Source of the DNA: SHZI01 sp963698405
GTDB taxonomy: Bacteria > Pseudomonadota > Gammaproteobacteria > Steroidobacterales > GCA-2729495
Length of the DNA: 64,000 nt
Assembly (NCBI GenBank): GCA_963698405.1
Contig: CAVOQT010000017.1
Coordinates: forward strand, 124,001 to 188,000
Direction of reading: 5' to 3'
How positions within the stretch are numbered: the stretch's first letter is position 1; every line of letters begins with the position of its first letter. Shown here piece after piece: positions 52,618-62,188 of this stretch. The position numbers were made by a program, and so were the translations under genes. The notes beneath the pieces are model-generated. The model saw nothing but the letters and a program-made list of their open reading frames with translations, did no database searches and had not been told where the DNA came from.

Positions 52618-54747
52618 TCAGCGGACTTCCTTCTCCATGAGCTTGTCCACCAGACCGGCGGATACCTCGGCATAACGGGCAAATTCCATCGTGAAGGTAC
52701 CCCGTCCGCTGGTCGCTGAACGCAACCAGTTGATGTAGCCAAACATCTCGGCCAGTGGAATAAAGCCCTGCACGAAAGCCTGCGGGCCTTTTTGCCCCTG
52801 TTCGCTGATCTGGCCACGCCGCCGGTTGAAATCACCGATGATCTCACCCAGGTAGTCAGACTCGGTGACTGTTTCAACGGCCATGATCGGCTCGAGGAGC
52901 TTCGGCCGGCTGGCCTTGTGCGCCTCGCGAAAGCAGGCCCGTCCGGCAATCTCGAAGGCCAGTGCAGAGCTGTCTACATCGTGATACTTGCCATCGATCA
53001 GGCGAGCCTTGAAATCCACTACTTCATAGCCCGCAATCTGACCGCGCTTCGATTCGGTGCGAATCGCATGCTCGACAGACGGGATGTACTCACGCGGTAC
53101 GCGGCCACCGACGACTTCATCGGAAAACTCGATACCCGATCCGGCGGGCAGTGGCTCGAAGATCATCTTGATCTCGGCATACTGTCCGGAACCACCCGAC
53201 TGCTTCTTGTGCGTATAGATGTGCTCGAGAGGCATACCAAAGGCTTCACGGAAGCTGACCCGCGGCTTGCCCATATTGGCCTCTACGCCCAACTCGGTGC
53301 GCATCCGGTCAATTGTCACTTCAAGATGCAGTTCACCCATGCCCTTCAGCACGGTCTGACCGGTTTCCTTGTCGACCTCAAGTCGCAGCGACGGATCGGC
53401 CTTGGCCATCTTGTAGAGTGCCGTAGACATCTTGTCGATATCGGTACGGGTCTTGGGTTCGACAGAGACGCTGATCACAGGGTCAGGGAAGCGCATGCGC
53501 TCCAGCAAGGCCGGATGCGCCGGATCGCTCAGCGAATCACCGGTCTCGGTATCCTTCATGGACACAAAAGCACAGATATCCCCTGCACGGACTTCATCGA
53601 CGTCCTTGGTGGCGTTTGCCTGAACTTCGACGATGCGGCCTACACGCTCCTTCTTGCCGCGCGTGACATTTATCAGGGTATCGCCCTTCTTGATCACGCC
53701 TGAATAGATGCGGGCAAAGGTCAGGGCGCCGAACTGGTCATTGATAACCTTGAAAGCCAGCGCGCGGGCCGGCGCATCATCGAGCACCTCCTGCGTCCCG
53801 ATGACATTGCCGTCCACATCAACCAGCGAGATGCCACCGTTTTCGCCCGGATAGGGCATGTATGCGATCACTGCATCCAGCAGTTGCTGGACACCCTTGT
53901 TCTTGAATGAGGAACCGCAGAAGACCGGTACCAGCTGGCCCGTCACAGTACCCTTGCGGATACAGGACTTGAGCATGGCCGGGTCATATTCACCGGTCTC
54001 AACGAAGGTCATGAATGCGTCATCATCGAACGCCAGTGCTGTTTCCAGGGCATCCTTGCGCAACTGCACAAGCTGATCGATCCAGTCGTTGTCACGGCTG
54101 GTCGCAAAATCGAAACGGGCCTTGACCTGGTCAAGCGGAATGGTTTCCCACACGCTGTCCTTGTCTTCCGTTGTCCATATATAGGCAACGCCCTCGATGA
54201 GGTCGCACATACCGACAAACTCATCGTGGCTGCCCAGCGGTATATGACACAGCAGCACATTGGCGCCCAGCCGTTCGCGAATGCCCTTGACGCAGTGGCC
54301 AAAATTGGCACCCATGCGATCCATCTTGTTGACGTAACACATGCGGGGCACATTGTATTGGTTGGCCAGCCGCCAGTTGGTCTCTGTCTGTGGCTCTACA
54401 CCAGCCACACCATCGAATACGACTACGGCACCGTCCAGCACGCGCAGACTGCGGTTTACCTCGATGGTGAAATCGACATGCCCCGGGGTGTCGATGACGT
54501 TGATCTGGTAGCCCTTCCACTCGGTGGAAACCGCAGCGCTCTGGATCGTAATGCCGCGCTTGCGCTCCTGCTCGAGGTAGTCGGTTGTGGTGCTGCCCTT
54601 GCCATCCTTGGTGTCGTGCACCTCGACGATCTGGTGCTTCTTGCCCGTGTAATACAACACACGCTCGGTGGTTGTGGTCTTACCCGCGTCAATGTGCGCC
54701 ACGATACCGATGTTGCGGTAGAGCTTGATGTCTTTCTTCCTGGCCAT
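52618..54747 (-). CDS. fusA: Translation elongation factor G, isolated copy
   Basis: EF-G drives ribosomal translocation and, with RRF, recycling. The 709-residue GTPase has G1 AHIDAGKTTTTE, the switch region ERKRGITIQSAA, G3 DTPGHVDF and G4 NKMD, then the usual domains II-V. It is outside the rpsL-rpsG-fusA-tuf operon, with its own terminator and a putative promoter. The insertion-like EVHDTKDGKGSTTTDYLE in domain I differs from enteric EF-G and recalls the mitochondrial EFG1/spdEFG group. It could be a second, specialised EF-G; whether another copy exists is unknown. Confidence 0.9.
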   Translation of the reverse strand: MARKKDIKLYRNIGIVAHIDAGKTTTTERVLYYTGKKHQIVEVHDTKDGKGSTTTDYLEQERKRGITIQSAAVSTEWKGYQINVIDTPGHVDFTIEVNRSLRVLDGAVVVFDGVAGVEPQTETNWRLANQYNVPRMCYVNKMDRMGANFGHCVKGIRERLGANVLLCHIPLGSHDEFVGMCDLIEGVAYIWTTEDKDSVWETIPLDQVKARFDFATSRDNDWIDQLVQLRKDALETALAFDDDAFMTFVETGEYDPAMLKSCIRKGTVTGQLVPVFCGSSFKNKGVQQLLDAVIAYMPYPGENGGISLVDVDGNVIGTQEVLDDAPARALAFKVINDQFGALTFARIYSGVIKKGDTLINVTRGKKERVGRIVEVQANATKDVDEVRAGDICAFVSMKDTETGDSLSDPAHPALLERMRFPDPVISVSVEPKTRTDIDKMSTALYKMAKADPSLRLEVDKETGQTVLKGMGELHLEVTIDRMRTELGVEANMGKPRVSFREAFGMPLEHIYTHKKQSGGSGQYAEIKMIFEPLPAGSGIEFSDEVVGGRVPREYIPSVEHAIRTESKRGQIAGYEVVDFKARLIDGKYHDVDSSALAFEIAGRACFREAHKASRPKLLEPIMAVETVTESDYLGEIIGDFNRRRGQISEQGQKGPQAFVQGFIPLAEMFGYINWLRSATSGRGTFTMEFARYAEVSAGLVDKLMEKEVR

Positions 54748-54819
54748 AATTCCGACTTCGTGTTGAGTACTGTGGAGGGCAGGCAGCGCTTATGCACCAC
54801 CCGGTCACGATAACCCCGT

Positions 54820-54850
54820 ATTGTAGCCTGTCATCTGCACTACCTGCCAA
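54820..54850 (-). promoter_or_regulatory. Putative sigma-70 promoter of fusA
   Basis: On the minus strand TTGGCA (54845-54850) and TACAAT (54820-54825) are separated by 19 bp, slightly long for sigma-70. Transcription would start near 54813, giving a leader of about 66 bases before the fusA ATG. Confidence 0.4.
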
Positions 54851-54896
54851 CCCCGGCGGGCCAGGACCCGACGGGGCAGGCACGTCCCGGCGTGCC

Positions 54897-56033
54897 CTAC
54901 AGTGAGCTGGCCCGCTGGATACGCGCCATGACCTCCGCCTTGACCGTATAAGGGGTCCAGTCAGCTGGCGGCGTGAACACCCCCCAATCGACCATTTTGT
55001 TGATCTGATGCTTGACCAGTTCAAGCTGGTCGGCCTCGACCAGCGGCGGTTCTTCCATGCACAGGTTCTTCGGGTAGATACCACCCCGGGCCATGGCCGC
55101 ATCGTAGATAGTCTTGTACTCCTCGACACGCATGTCCTTGATGAGGTTCTGCCACTGGGCGCGCACGCGGAAATCGCGCAGCCCGTCGATATCCAGCAAG
55201 GCGCTGACCAGCGTCTCTCCTCCGCCCAGATACTGCGACACGACATTGCCCCGGTAATCGATGATCTGGCTCTTCCCGCAGCTCATCTGATGGCCACCGC
55301 CCGGAAAATCGATCGCGCCGATATTCGGCGACAGTACATAACAATTATTGAAAACGGCATGGGCCCGGTTCTGGATCTCGGCAATCCCGTTCCCCATCCA
55401 CGGTTCCGGATACTGGGTACGCCAGATGATCTCTGCGCCGTTCATGGCCAGCCCGCGGGCCGCCTCCGGGTAGCTGCCCTCTGCACAGATCAGGGTGCCG
55501 ATGTTGCCGATCTCTGTCCTTGCCACCGGAAAGATGGCCTGGAACAGCCGCAGCGGATCGTTGCCGTATTTCTTCAGGTAGATATTCCAGATATCGCTGG
55601 GCGCTACATTGGGTTCCCGCTGATAAAAAGCGGTTTTGTAGTGCTTGTGAATGACCTTGCCCTGCGGATCGATCACGAAAGCAATATTGAAAACCCGGTC
55701 TTCCATCAGTTCGGGATCTTTCGCCACCATCTGCGCAATGATGTAGATCCCGAGCTCTTTCGCGAGCTCGCCCAGCGCCTCAGTCTCACGGCCGGGAATC
55801 TCCGGCACAACCTCACGACAGATTCTCAAGTGCTCGTCCCCACCGCCCAGGCACCAGCCACCGATCCCGCCTTCGGATATGGCTACCAGCCGCACGGGAA
55901 GGTCCAGACTGCAATTCCAGACTGCATAGCGCATGCTGAGCGCCAGCTTGTCGATATCCTTCATGTAGTCGTCCCGGGTGAGTGCCATCCGGGACACGTT
56001 CTGAATGCCCACTGCAGTGTAATGGAGTCGCAT
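54897..56033 (-). CDS. Nitrilase/amidase family hydrolase with intact triad
   Basis: The 378-residue carbon-nitrogen hydrolase has the full Glu-Lys-Cys triad: E54 (AISEGG), K133 (HKHYK) and C183 (TLICAEG). It is similar to the cysteine-less protein at 51482-52531 throughout (for example LNGAEI/MNGAEI and PEPW). Its C-terminus is about 30 residues longer. It resembles AmiE/AmiF-type short-chain amidases and formamidases; the substrate is not known. It is divergent from the amidohydrolase gene (155 bp between starts) and lies behind fusA on the same strand. Confidence 0.9.
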   Translation of the reverse strand: MRLHYTAVGIQNVSRMALTRDDYMKDIDKLALSMRYAVWNCSLDLPVRLVAISEGGIGGWCLGGGDEHLRICREVVPEIPGRETEALGELAKELGIYIIAQMVAKDPELMEDRVFNIAFVIDPQGKVIHKHYKTAFYQREPNVAPSDIWNIYLKKYGNDPLRLFQAIFPVARTEIGNIGTLICAEGSYPEAARGLAMNGAEIIWRTQYPEPWMGNGIAEIQNRAHAVFNNCYVLSPNIGAIDFPGGGHQMSCGKSQIIDYRGNVVSQYLGGGETLVSALLDIDGLRDFRVRAQWQNLIKDMRVEEYKTIYDAAMARGGIYPKNLCMEEPPLVEADQLELVKHQINKMVDWGVFTPPADWTPYTVKAEVMARIQRASSL

Positions 56034-56188
56034 GACCAGCCTTCATTGCCGAGAAACCAGTACAGGACTATATGGCATGGCTATCGCGACGGCCAAGCAG
56101 CGGCCAGATGCTGATGACCAATTGGTGACCACAGGGCAATCAACGTAGGCTGGCATCAACTCTCAACCACAGCCGGGAGCAGCACAGC

Positions 56189-57610
56189 ATGTGGATTCGC
56201 AAGAGTGACCGTGACCGCGAAACAGGCAATGCGACACCTGTCCCGACCCAGATCGTGGGCAATGAGGAGTTCGAGCCCATGCCGCAAACCCCGGATCAGC
56301 GCCGGGTTGAGCAACGAATATTCGAACTCGCTGATCATTACAGCCAGAAACTGGGCATATCGCGCCGCGCATTCCTGCGCACCAGCGGTGGCATGGCGGT
56401 TTCTTTTCTGGCGATGAATGAAGTGTTCGGTCCCGCATTCATGGTCAGTGATGCCGAAGCAGCCGAGCCAGCCGCCAGCCACGAGATGTGGCCAAAGAAA
56501 GAATTCATTCTGGATCTGCAGACCCATCATGTAAGAGCCAACATGGCCGGCCCCACCGTCTTTCGCAGCCTGACCGGCAAGTTCGGACTGAATCCCCTGC
56601 TCAGCGGTACGGTGCCGGAAAAGGACAGCCTTCACCGCGCGAACTATGTGAAGGAAATTTTCTTCGACAGCGATACCGTGATGGCCTGCCTGACAGGTGC
56701 GGCATTTGGTCCACCTGACAAGTACGTACTTTCAGCGGACGACATCGTGGAAACGCGCAATCTGGTTAACCAGGCAGCCGGTTCACGGCGCATGCTGGCG
56801 CATGGCATAGGCACGCTCGCCAATCCGGACTGGCTCGAGGAAGCTGAGCGACAGGTCCGGGAACTCCGGATTGATGCGTGGAAGTTCTATACCGGCGATC
56901 CGATTCAGCCATGGCGACACGACGACGAGAAGCTGGTCTATCCGTTCTATGAAAAAACGCTGAAGCTTGGCGTCAGGAATATCTGCACGCACAAGGGGCT
57001 GCCCCTGCCGGGTCCGGGTGCAGATTATTTCCGGCCAAACGACGTGCTGCAGGCCGCAAAGGACTGGCCGGATCTCAATTTCATCGTCTTTCATTCCGGC
57101 ATGAAACACATGATGACGATGTTGTTGCCCGGCGAGAGCGGCATCGATGAGACGGGCAATATCCCTTGGACCACCGAGTTCTGCTCGGGCATCAAGGCCG
57201 CTGGTGTGAAAAACATCTATCTCGAGCTTGGTGCTGTGTTTGGTCACTCGGTAGTGACACACCCAGAGGTCTGCGGCCATCTGCTGGGTCAGCTTATAGC
57301 TGCCGTTGGCTCCGACCATGTGATCTGGGGAACCGACAGCATCTGGTGGGGCTCGCCACAGTGGCAGATCGAAGCGTTCCGGCGCTTTCAGATTCCGGAA
57401 GCCCTGCAGGAAAAATTCGGCTACCAGCCCATCACCGCACGGGACCGGGAACTGATCCTCGGGCTGAATTCTGCACGACTGTTTGACATCGACGTGCAGG
57501 AAGCCAGAAAGGCAATCCCCGGCGATGCACTGAGCCAGATGAAGGTCGCCTATCAGGCAGCGGGTGAGGAACCGAGCATGACCCAGTATGGGTGGATTGC
57601 AGCGGTCTAG
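56189..57610 (+). CDS. Tat-exported amidohydrolase (amidohydrolase_2/ACMSD-like)
   Basis: The 473-residue protein carries a twin-arginine signal SRRAFLRTSGG at residues 58-68 with a hydrophobic stretch MAVSFLAMN after it, so the n-region before the arginines is unusually long. The catalytic TIM-barrel belongs to the family of gamma-resorcylate and ACMSD decarboxylases: DLQTHH, CTHKG, FHSG and GTDS are candidate metal ligands. It could hydrolyse or decarboxylate a periplasmic substrate. A cytochrome c gene follows after 37 bp and an MFS gene after that, probably one operon. Confidence 0.85.
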   Translation: MWIRKSDRDRETGNATPVPTQIVGNEEFEPMPQTPDQRRVEQRIFELADHYSQKLGISRRAFLRTSGGMAVSFLAMNEVFGPAFMVSDAEAAEPAASHEMWPKKEFILDLQTHHVRANMAGPTVFRSLTGKFGLNPLLSGTVPEKDSLHRANYVKEIFFDSDTVMACLTGAAFGPPDKYVLSADDIVETRNLVNQAAGSRRMLAHGIGTLANPDWLEEAERQVRELRIDAWKFYTGDPIQPWRHDDEKLVYPFYEKTLKLGVRNICTHKGLPLPGPGADYFRPNDVLQAAKDWPDLNFIVFHSGMKHMMTMLLPGESGIDETGNIPWTTEFCSGIKAAGVKNIYLELGAVFGHSVVTHPEVCGHLLGQLIAAVGSDHVIWGTDSIWWGSPQWQIEAFRRFQIPEALQEKFGYQPITARDRELILGLNSARLFDIDVQEARKAIPGDALSQMKVAYQAAGEEPSMTQYGWIAAV

Positions 57611-57647
57611 CCGTAGCCGATCTCGCGATTACCGGAGGCCTGCCGAA

Positions 57648-58082
57648 ATGACCATGCACATTACCATGTTGCGCAACTGCCCGATGTCAGTTCCAGCCTT
57701 GCGGGCAGGACTGCTCATGGTGATCGCCAGCCTGTCATTGACTGGCGCACTTCACGCAGGCGAAGCAGAAAGCTGCATACCTGCAGGGGAACTGCGGGGA
57801 GATGAAAAACGTGGCGCTGCGCTACACCTTCAGCATTGCGCTGCCTGTCACGGGGTTGATGGCAAGTCCGAGGTGATCGTCATGCACATGGACGAGCCAC
57901 CAAAGGACCAGAGCGATCCCGCCTATATGAAAACGCTGCCCGATGAGTATCTCTACCTGGTCATCTGCAAGGGTGGTGCTGCAGTTGGCAAGAACTTTAT
58001 CATGCCGAAATTCGGTGATGTGATTTCCGGTCAGGACATCAAGGATGTGATTGCCTGGATCCGCACTTTCTCCGGAACCTGA
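57648..58082 (+). CDS. Periplasmic c-type cytochrome
   Basis: The 144-residue protein has an N-terminal signal peptide (ALRAGLLMVIASLSLTGALHA) and a single heme-binding CAACH (about residue 64), with the axial Met probably in FIMPKFGD. It belongs to the small monoheme cytochrome c class I. The ATG at 57648 follows GGAGG; the frame is open 20 codons earlier but overlaps the amidohydrolase end. It may carry electrons from a periplasmic oxidation in the surrounding cluster. The MFS gene starts 4 bp after its stop. Confidence 0.9.
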   Translation: MTMHITMLRNCPMSVPALRAGLLMVIASLSLTGALHAGEAESCIPAGELRGDEKRGAALHLQHCAACHGVDGKSEVIVMHMDEPPKDQSDPAYMKTLPDEYLYLVICKGGAAVGKNFIMPKFGDVISGQDIKDVIAWIRTFSGT

Positions 58083-58086
58083 ACCG

Positions 58087-59361
58087 GTGGGTTCATCGAC
58101 AGCAACGGATGCCCGAGAACCAGGGCTTCGGGAATCCCTGCGGCAGGTACCCGGACACACCTGGCGGGTATTCCTGATCTGTCTGATTGGGGTGACCTTT
58201 GCCAACCTCGATCACTCACTGTTTACCTTCGTCCTCACGGAAATTTCAGCGACATTCGGTTGGTCAGAACTTGAGCGCGGAATCTATATCGCGATCACCT
58301 TTGTGGTGGCCGGTGTATTGATCACCCAGATCGGTGCGCTGGCCGATCGTATCGGTCGCCGCGCAGTGCTGCTGACCACCACCCTGATGACCCCGGTATT
58401 TGTAACGGCCCTGGCGTTTGCCCCAACCACTGTCACCCTGCTGATCGCACGCACACTCGGGTTTACGACCGCTGGTGTGCAATCACCGGTTACCGGCACA
58501 TTGGTGTTTGAAGAGTCCCCGCCCCATCTGCGCGGACTATTCACGGGCGTCCTGCAGATCGGCTTCCCGCTGGGCTTTTTCCTCGCCTCTCTGTTGGTTC
58601 CTTTTATTTACGAAACATGGGGTTGGAGATATATATTCCTGTTAAGTCTCCTGTTTCTGCCCTATGCATGGGTCATCTACCAGCACCTCAAGGATTCCCG
58701 GGCCTGGCTGGACAGTCGTGCTGCCCGCGCCAGGGACCGTCGTCCGGCGCCGGCCACACGTGAACTCTTCCAGCCGGCATACCGGCGTCGGACAATGCTC
58801 CTGTTCCTTGGCACCTTTCTCTACGTCTTTGCCTACGGCGCAACGATCATGCTCACGCCCTACTTTCGTGAGGCACGTGGCTGGGAGGCCCGCGAGGCCA
58901 TCGAACTGGTCGGGCTCTCCTTCCTGATCGGTTCCTTTGGTTATGTGCTGGCGGCGTACTTCGGCGAGTTCCTGATCAGCCGCAGAAATACCATCGTCGC
59001 CTGGTGCTGGCTCGGCGGACTGGCCTTCAGCGTGATGATCTGGTTCACGAACGACTGGTGGCCAACCTTCCTGGCATTCAGTGCGATGACCTTCTTTTTC
59101 TACGGCGCCTATGCCGTGATGTTTACCTTCATCGCAGAGAACTATCCTGCGGAGCTGCGCGCAACTGCTGCGAGTTTCGCCAGCTCGCTTGCAGTCGAAC
59201 TTGGCCTCGGGCTCGGACCCTTTGCGCTGTCATGGGCGATAGGCGTGGTTGGCTGGGCAGCCGCGTTTACCTGGTGTGCTGTGCTTCCGGTAATTCTAGC
59301 CGGTGCCACTTTTCTCGCCCTGCCCACTGCGGTGCCGTCAGAGGTTGGTGGGCAAGCCTGA
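58087..59361 (+). CDS. MFS transporter
   Basis: The 424-residue protein has twelve predicted membrane helices in two halves with a cytosolic linker (about 190-230, basic: ARARDRRPAPATRE). It has the MFS signature between helices 2 and 3 (GALADRIGRRAVLL), and resembles metabolite:H+ symporters of the aromatic acid/sugar phosphate group. The GTG at 58087 lies 4 bp after the cytochrome stop. It is probably the uptake system for the substrate handled by the amidohydrolase-cytochrome cluster. It is convergent with the molybdoenzyme gene (5 bp between stops). Confidence 0.9.
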   Translation: MGSSTATDAREPGLRESLRQVPGHTWRVFLICLIGVTFANLDHSLFTFVLTEISATFGWSELERGIYIAITFVVAGVLITQIGALADRIGRRAVLLTTTLMTPVFVTALAFAPTTVTLLIARTLGFTTAGVQSPVTGTLVFEESPPHLRGLFTGVLQIGFPLGFFLASLLVPFIYETWGWRYIFLLSLLFLPYAWVIYQHLKDSRAWLDSRAARARDRRPAPATRELFQPAYRRRTMLLFLGTFLYVFAYGATIMLTPYFREARGWEAREAIELVGLSFLIGSFGYVLAAYFGEFLISRRNTIVAWCWLGGLAFSVMIWFTNDWWPTFLAFSAMTFFFYGAYAVMFTFIAENYPAELRATAASFASSLAVELGLGLGPFALSWAIGVVGWAAAFTWCAVLPVILAGATFLALPTAVPSEVGGQA

Positions 59362-59366
59362 AGCCA

Positions 59367-62165
59367 TCAGGCAACCGGCGAAACTTCCGGCTCCAGGTAT
59401 TTCGCAAAGTCACAGCTAAAGTCGTGAAAAGTCGAGTTGGGCTCGAAAGCGAGTGCCCGGTAAGTGATGTGCCCATAGCCGCTGACCAGCGCTGTAGGCT
59501 TGATCAGGGCTGAGCTGCTCACCACCGCACCGAAATTCTCCCGGCCACCACGGAACATCATCGGATCCCAGCCGTGATACATGAAGATGCTGCCGGGCTG
59601 CATGCTCGGCGTTACATGGGCCATGGCAATGAATGAGCCCAGCGAATTGAATACCCGGATCAATTCTCCATCACTGACCTTGCGTGCCTGTGCATCATCA
59701 GGGCTGACGTAAATATCGGGTTCGCCGCGGCGCAAGCTGAGCAGGAGGGAGTCATCCGTCCACATGCTGTGAATCCCGTGCCGCAGATGTCCCATCATCA
59801 TCTGCAGCGGGTAGCCCTCGAGAAGCATCGGATCCTTGTGCCTCGGCAGTTGCTCATCCTCGGCAAGAAACCAGTCATGATCGATATAGAACTGTTGCCG
59901 GCCGGTCAGTGTCGGGTACGGCTCGCGTTTCTCGACAGCGCGCAGCATCACTGAACCATAGGGTGCATTCTCCGCATACACGACCCGCTCCGTACCCTCG
60001 TTGCGCATCAGGCCATGGCGGCGCATCTCGTCAAATGACACCTTGGGTACGCCCGGATCCTTGTCGATCAGAAACTGGATCAGGTCACGGGTGTCGCTGA
60101 TCTGTCCGTTGAGGGTGAACAGTTTGTGATACTGCGTGAAATCGCGCGGTACAGGTTGCCCGAAAAAGCTGTCCTGGATCGGTGCGATTCCACGTGCGAC
60201 AGCCCGCTCCGAGATGGCTTTACTCAGCCGGTTGAGTGCATGCCAGTCATCCATCGATTCGCCGAGTGGCGCTACCGCTGCATCCATCACCTGTACATAG
60301 GGTGTGCGGGCCTCCAGCAGATAATCCTGGCGCTCGTAGTGATGAGCGATTGGCAGCACATAGTCTGAGTACATGGCAGTGACGCCCATGTCCGGCGTCA
60401 GCGTCACGATGGTTTCCAGGCTCTCGAATGGGCTCTTTCGCCACCGGCCGGCACCTGAGCGCCAACTTGCAGTATTGCTGCCGGCAAAGATGCCCATCTT
60501 CCACGGGGTTGCCGAATAGTCTGGCCACGCGCCGGAGCGGGTCGATTCCTGGAAGTAGTGATCGACCTTGTCTGCCACGGCCTTGCCATAAATCCGTTCG
60601 TTGAGCTCTTTGCCATCCGCATGCACATAGTCCCAGCGGGTCAGGGTCGCGATATTCAGCGTGGGTGGCAGCCCCGCCAGCATGAAGGCAATCTGGCTCG
60701 CCGTACTGCCGAGATTCTCCAACTGAAACCCTCCCCCGGCCTTGCCAAGGTTGCCGGTCAACGACAGCAGCAGCATGAAGGCACGCTGCAGAAGATCACC
60801 CTGCAGCCATTTGCACATCCGGTAGCCGGTAAAAATCATTGCCGGGCGGGCCTGGCCGAAAATTCGCGCAACCTGGCGAATATTGTCGGCATGCACGCCA
60901 CAGACCTGTGCCGCCTGTTCAGGTGTGTAGCCAGCGGCCCGCTGTTTCACCAATTCAAATACAGTTGTGACCCGGATAGCACCCTCACGCGTCTGAACCG
61001 TCCAGCTACCATCCAGGGCTGGCCGCAGTTCGCCGAGTGCAAGACTGCCAGCCGGAATAACGGGCACCGGTGAACCGGGCGGTGGCGGCGGATTGCCGGT
61101 CGCTGGTGCTGCGACAGCCTTCCCGGTCTGCTCATCCCAGATATAGAACAGGTTGTTCCGCGCCGCTGCTCCCTCGATGAAATCGCTCTCTCGCAAAAAG
61201 CGTCCGTTATCGATGCGCACAAGAAACGGCAGATCGGTTTGCTCACGAATATAGCTGCGGTCGATCAGATCCTCCGCCAGCAGCGCCTGAACCATGCCCA
61301 TGGCCAGTGCGATATCCGTGCCCGGCTTTGGATTGAGCCACTTGTTCGCGTGCATCGCGCTCGGCGTGAATTCCGGAGAAATCGAGATTACTTCCGTCCC
61401 GTTGTACCTTGCTTCCCAAAAGAAGTGTGCGTCCGGGATACGGGTGACAGCCGGATTGCAGAACCAGATCAGACAACAACGGGATTTGAAAACCGCAGCC
61501 ATGGTGTCGCCGAGCAACGGCTCACCGACTGTCATTTGTACGCCGGTCGGCAGATCGCCAACCCCGGCAAATGCTTCAGGCAACTGGATACCACTGATGG
61601 TGGCAAATCGCCCCAACGCTGCAAATGACGCGCGCTTGAGCACCATCTGGGTGCCCAGATCAAAGCTGATGGAGCGCGGCCCTGAGGCCACGGAATGATC
61701 GATAAAGCGATCGGCAATCTCGGCCATCGCCTGATCCCAGCTGACCCGCGCCCATTTGCCCTCGCCGCGCTTGCCAACCCGCTTCATCGGGTACAGCACG
61801 CGTTGCTTGCCGTACATGTACTTTGCGTGGCGCAGACCTTTCTGGCAGCCCCTGGGGCCGTAATCCGGAGCATCCTCGGAACGGCCATACTCGCCCTGCT
61901 GCTCTTCCCGCCAGACGATCCCGTTCTTGACGTAGATATTGAATGCACAGGTTCCGGTACAGTTGGTCCCGTGTGTGCCGCGGCTGACCCGATCCCAGCT
62001 CCACTTTTTGCGCTGCAGGTCTTCCCATGCACCATAGGGCTGTTGCACACCGGCCTCGGCCGCAGCAGGCGCATAGCGCAGGCTCAGGGCAACGGCCAGC
62101 GCACCAGACCCGGCCAGAAAGCTCCGTCGGGTAGGCCTTGCTGATATGTGTTCCGTAGTTGTCAT
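59367..62165 (-). CDS. NarG-like type II DMSO reductase family molybdoenzyme, alpha subunit
   Basis: The 932-residue protein has a Tat signal (TRRSFLAG) and an N-terminal FS0 cluster motif with His as first ligand: THGTNCTGTC ... PRGC. The Asp expected to ligate Mo is in GVGDLPTG, matching DLPPAS of NarG. By similarity it fits the type II group of periplasmic enzymes, including ethylbenzene, steroid C25 and dimethyl sulfide dehydrogenases. Beta (Fe-S), gamma (heme b) and chaperone genes normally follow directly; here the next gene downstream is an unrelated convergent MFS gene. Confidence 0.85.
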   Translation of the reverse strand: MTTTEHISARPTRRSFLAGSGALAVALSLRYAPAAAEAGVQQPYGAWEDLQRKKWSWDRVSRGTHGTNCTGTCAFNIYVKNGIVWREEQQGEYGRSEDAPDYGPRGCQKGLRHAKYMYGKQRVLYPMKRVGKRGEGKWARVSWDQAMAEIADRFIDHSVASGPRSISFDLGTQMVLKRASFAALGRFATISGIQLPEAFAGVGDLPTGVQMTVGEPLLGDTMAAVFKSRCCLIWFCNPAVTRIPDAHFFWEARYNGTEVISISPEFTPSAMHANKWLNPKPGTDIALAMGMVQALLAEDLIDRSYIREQTDLPFLVRIDNGRFLRESDFIEGAAARNNLFYIWDEQTGKAVAAPATGNPPPPPGSPVPVIPAGSLALGELRPALDGSWTVQTREGAIRVTTVFELVKQRAAGYTPEQAAQVCGVHADNIRQVARIFGQARPAMIFTGYRMCKWLQGDLLQRAFMLLLSLTGNLGKAGGGFQLENLGSTASQIAFMLAGLPPTLNIATLTRWDYVHADGKELNERIYGKAVADKVDHYFQESTRSGAWPDYSATPWKMGIFAGSNTASWRSGAGRWRKSPFESLETIVTLTPDMGVTAMYSDYVLPIAHHYERQDYLLEARTPYVQVMDAAVAPLGESMDDWHALNRLSKAISERAVARGIAPIQDSFFGQPVPRDFTQYHKLFTLNGQISDTRDLIQFLIDKDPGVPKVSFDEMRRHGLMRNEGTERVVYAENAPYGSVMLRAVEKREPYPTLTGRQQFYIDHDWFLAEDEQLPRHKDPMLLEGYPLQMMMGHLRHGIHSMWTDDSLLLSLRRGEPDIYVSPDDAQARKVSDGELIRVFNSLGSFIAMAHVTPSMQPGSIFMYHGWDPMMFRGGRENFGAVVSSSALIKPTALVSGYGHITYRALAFEPNSTFHDFSCDFAKYLEPEVSPVA

Positions 62166-62188
62166 TCCAGGTTACCTGTTGGCTGGCT

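Noticed and set aside
55008..56114. Long open frame antisense to the intact nitrilase gene (368 codons)
   Set aside because: Nitrilase motifs are on the other strand; this frame has no family signature.
56117..56126. Palindrome ACCAATTGGT in the nitrilase-amidohydrolase divergent region
   Set aside because: At 10 bp it could arise by chance and no promoter element lines up with it.
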